A stretch of DNA of 64,000 nt from Owenia fusiformis. Lineage: Eukaryota > Annelida > Polychaeta > Sabellida > Oweniidae. Below, one piece after another: positions 61,801-64,000 of the stretch. Made by a program: the position numbers and the translations under genes. The stretch spans positions 12,540,931 through 12,604,930 of the forward strand of contig CAIIXF020000003.1 of assembly GCA_903813345.2 (NCBI GenBank), written 5' to 3'. The number at the start of each line of letters is the position of its first letter. Within the stretch, counting starts at the first letter, position 1. The notes below the pieces were generated by a model. It saw only the letters and a program-made list of their open reading frames with translations, was not told the DNA's origin and did not search any database.

Positions 61801-63530
61801 CGACAAAAATTATGTAATTCGGCAATTTTAGTTACAAAACATGAAGGTACATTATGTAAAATTTTGAAGACAATTGGTGTATATTTAACAAAATACCAGC
61901 ACCAGTCCTGTTACTTTTGGAACACCCTGTACCCTCTGGAGGAGGTAAAAACTAAAATGTATCTGATAAACACAAAATCACAAGTGAATCATCTATTAAT
62001 ACATCACTCTCATTTTAATAATGCCAATTCTAGATTTTGATTTATATCAAAAGTGCTCAATTCAACAGGTGCATTTGGATTTGTGAAATGCAACCTGTGT
62101 AAGGGTAAGTTATCTTATAAAAGGTAAATGACATTCTATATAAGATGCCCTAGTCATTCCAAAGTTCCAGGTGTTATTTTGTGGAGCCCATGTCTTGCCA
62201 CATCACACGTGGAAATGACTTTGACAAACCTTGGACATCTTTGTTTCAGTCCATGGACTCTAAAATAACAAGAATTTGCGTTGTCGGTAGCGTAAAATTG
62301 GTTATTTTTAATGCCGCCTCTTGTATTTTTCATCTGCCTCTTGTACACAAAGTTACTGAAACCACTGTTTATGTTAGGATTTTCACATAATTTATTTTTT
62401 AACTCAAAATCTGCAGTAACAAATATTTTCATCTGTATTTAGATTAGCCATGATATTTATAAGAAGCCTTCGTTTTAAATATGTTTATATGATAACTACT
62501 ATTATAATCAACAAAATAACAATGTTGCGCCTTTTTAAATAACTTTGTATTGAATCATTATATGCTTCCGAGGAATTTCATGTCGAAACATGATTGACAT
62601 TGCCATTGCATGTGCCGGTTCATTTTGTCTGTGAATGTGCAGCTTATGAGTAAAACAAATTATGTGAAAACTTTAAAATTTCTTGTAAAAACGACCTGAT
62701 CCTACATATTACATGTATTAGTAAACTCGAAAATAGTTAATCTGACTTACATAATTTAAGTTTTATTTTCACTATAACTGAGCGTCACTACAAGAGTGTT
62801 ACTCAAATATATAGACATACTGTATATACTTTATAAAACATTACAAAAGTTAAATACTGTACTTTAATTTACATATACACATATTAGACAATAGCATCCC
62901 TCTGAAGTCCCATCTTCAAAAAGCCGTTTTGGATTTTCTGATGCATCAAGTCTTTTATGTACATTTGGTATTTAGGTAACAAAGTCATACTTAGGTCCTC
63001 AAACTGAACACAAATTCCCGTTTCCTAGAGGCCATGTACTGTATGCAGCTGGGGTCAAACAGACAAAAGTGGGAATACGTACATGTATGTTAAATACTCT
63101 AGTAGATGTTCTATATCTTGTAGAAAGTACATGTATAGTGTATACACCGCCCTAATACCCATTAGTTTGATTTGAAATAAACAAATTTAGATGTCATTTA
63201 CTTTAAGTAAAACCGTTTGCGGTTTCTTCAAAACATGAAGCAACAATAGTTTTTGAGTAATGTTTCCCTGACAGATGGAAAGATGGCTTTGTTTACTTTA
63301 TTTCAACCAAACTTTATTTATAGACTAGAGGAAGATAAATAAGATTCTAATATAATATAGCTACCAAGTATTTTGATTGGTTAACAGTTATATGATGCGA
63401 TCAAAAATACCACAACATATTTTCACCTCCCTCGAATAAATATCAATGCTTGAAATCCCAATATGTCGACGGCAATGCTTCCAAGTGATAGAATTTACAT
63501 TATCCTTGCTGCATTTGGTGCTCAGGGTAC
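61801..63530. other. Intergenic, mostly unannotated
   Basis: TTTTGGAACACCCTGTACC at about 61914-61932 is, inverted, an ACAGGGTGTTCCAAAA mariner-type end. The rest is AT-rich with no supported gene. Confidence 0.35.
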
Positions 63531-64000
63531 AGGGTGGTCCAAAAAACGGAAACCCTGCATTTTCCACATATCTTTGTCATTTTAAGAAATGACTCCCTGA
63601 TATTTCACACATTTGTAAATCATTCAATTTCCTAGCACCCTGCCATATTTCATGACCATCAGACTGATAGTCACAATTTTACAGCACTTTGAACAACATG
63701 CTTCTGGTTTGGCCATCATCGCGATGGAGGCAAACCTGCACAGTTGTCAATGATCCAAATGCATTCCTCAGCAGGTATGGCCTGAATGATACAGATGATC
63801 TCACTTTTGAGGCCTGCAAGTGTCCTGGGGTCATTATTATTAACTCTATCTCTGCCATATTCCCATAGGTTGGGACATTTTGGACGACATGTGCAGGTTG
63901 GTCTTCGGCGCAATAATGGCCACCGGGATTGTTCTTTAAAGTGCTGTAACACGGTGACTATCAATCAGATGGTCATAAAATATGGTAGGCTGGTAGGAAA
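63531..64000 (-). mobile_element. Tc1/mariner-type deletion derivative with a decayed transposase C-terminus (continues past the window)
   Basis: It starts at ACAGGGTGGTCCAAAAAACG. The stretch 63631-63700 (TTTCCTAGCACCCTGCC...ACAGCACTTTGAA) recurs inverted at about 63933-64000, so the terminal repeats are long and the element ends just beyond the window. Between them, on the minus strand, about 63716-63875 encodes a remnant like the C-terminus of mariner-family transposases (LWEYGRDRVNNNDPRTLAGLK). The frame shifts near 63725. The N-terminal and catalytic regions are gone. Confidence 0.7.

Overview
This window reads as animal nuclear DNA. It is AT-rich, genes are split by GT-AG introns, intergenic space is long, and inverted-repeat transposons are abundant. 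Small secreted cysteine-rich proteins, a digestive-type carboxypeptidase, a Fanconi-pathway gene and HtrL/YibB-type glycosyltransferases fit an invertebrate metazoan, probably marine (deuterostome or lophotrochozoan). The sequence alone does not settle the phylum. Most open frames in the window are chance or lie in repeats. The genes below were built by joining exons at splice sites and checking that phase is kept throughout.

Layout, left to right. (1) 67-11511, minus strand: two tandem paralogues of a type II membrane protein with an HtrL/YibB glycosyltransferase-like domain. One is complete (signal-anchor exon 11187-11511, catalytic exon 4033-4811). The other has only its first exon in the window (67-412). 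(2) 14086-22005, plus strand: a complete 12-exon M14 carboxypeptidase A/B-type zymogen of 428 aa with a TATA box. Its exon 7 is preceded by two decoy copies of its own splice acceptor. (3) 22346-25921, minus strand: a four-exon secreted protein of 222 aa that looks like a free-standing C-terminal domain of inter-alpha-trypsin inhibitor heavy chains. (4) 27799-30183, minus strand: a complete six-exon FAAP24 orthologue of 217 aa. (5) 33350-38469: a possible ETS/CRE promoter with a non-coding exon, then an F-box protein of 391 aa with its coding region in one exon. (6) 39172-58129: three related genes for small secreted cysteine-rich proteins. One (minus) has up to three ShKT modules, a fibronectin-type-I-like module and a VWC-like C-terminal module. 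Two (plus) have only the last two modules. All module exons are bounded by phase-1 introns, the signature of exon shuffling.

The rest is mostly mobile DNA: a 1.6 kb element with an 8-bp target duplication and 18-bp iterons (35075-36674); a 0.6 kb element made of palindromic iterons (41495-42107); a roughly 400 bp full-length fold-back (40671-41077); several MITE families (CpG-rich CCGGGCGCCGG type, CTATCACACCAAACTA type, CCGGTGTAAAA type); a mariner deletion derivative running off the right end; two minisatellites; and a roughly 600 bp dispersed repeat present in opposite orientations. No rRNA, CRISPR array or intact transposase was found. The most novel items are the modular secreted gene family, including a broken ShKT exon and one that has lost a cysteine, the free-standing ITIH-C-like protein, and the triplicated splice acceptor.
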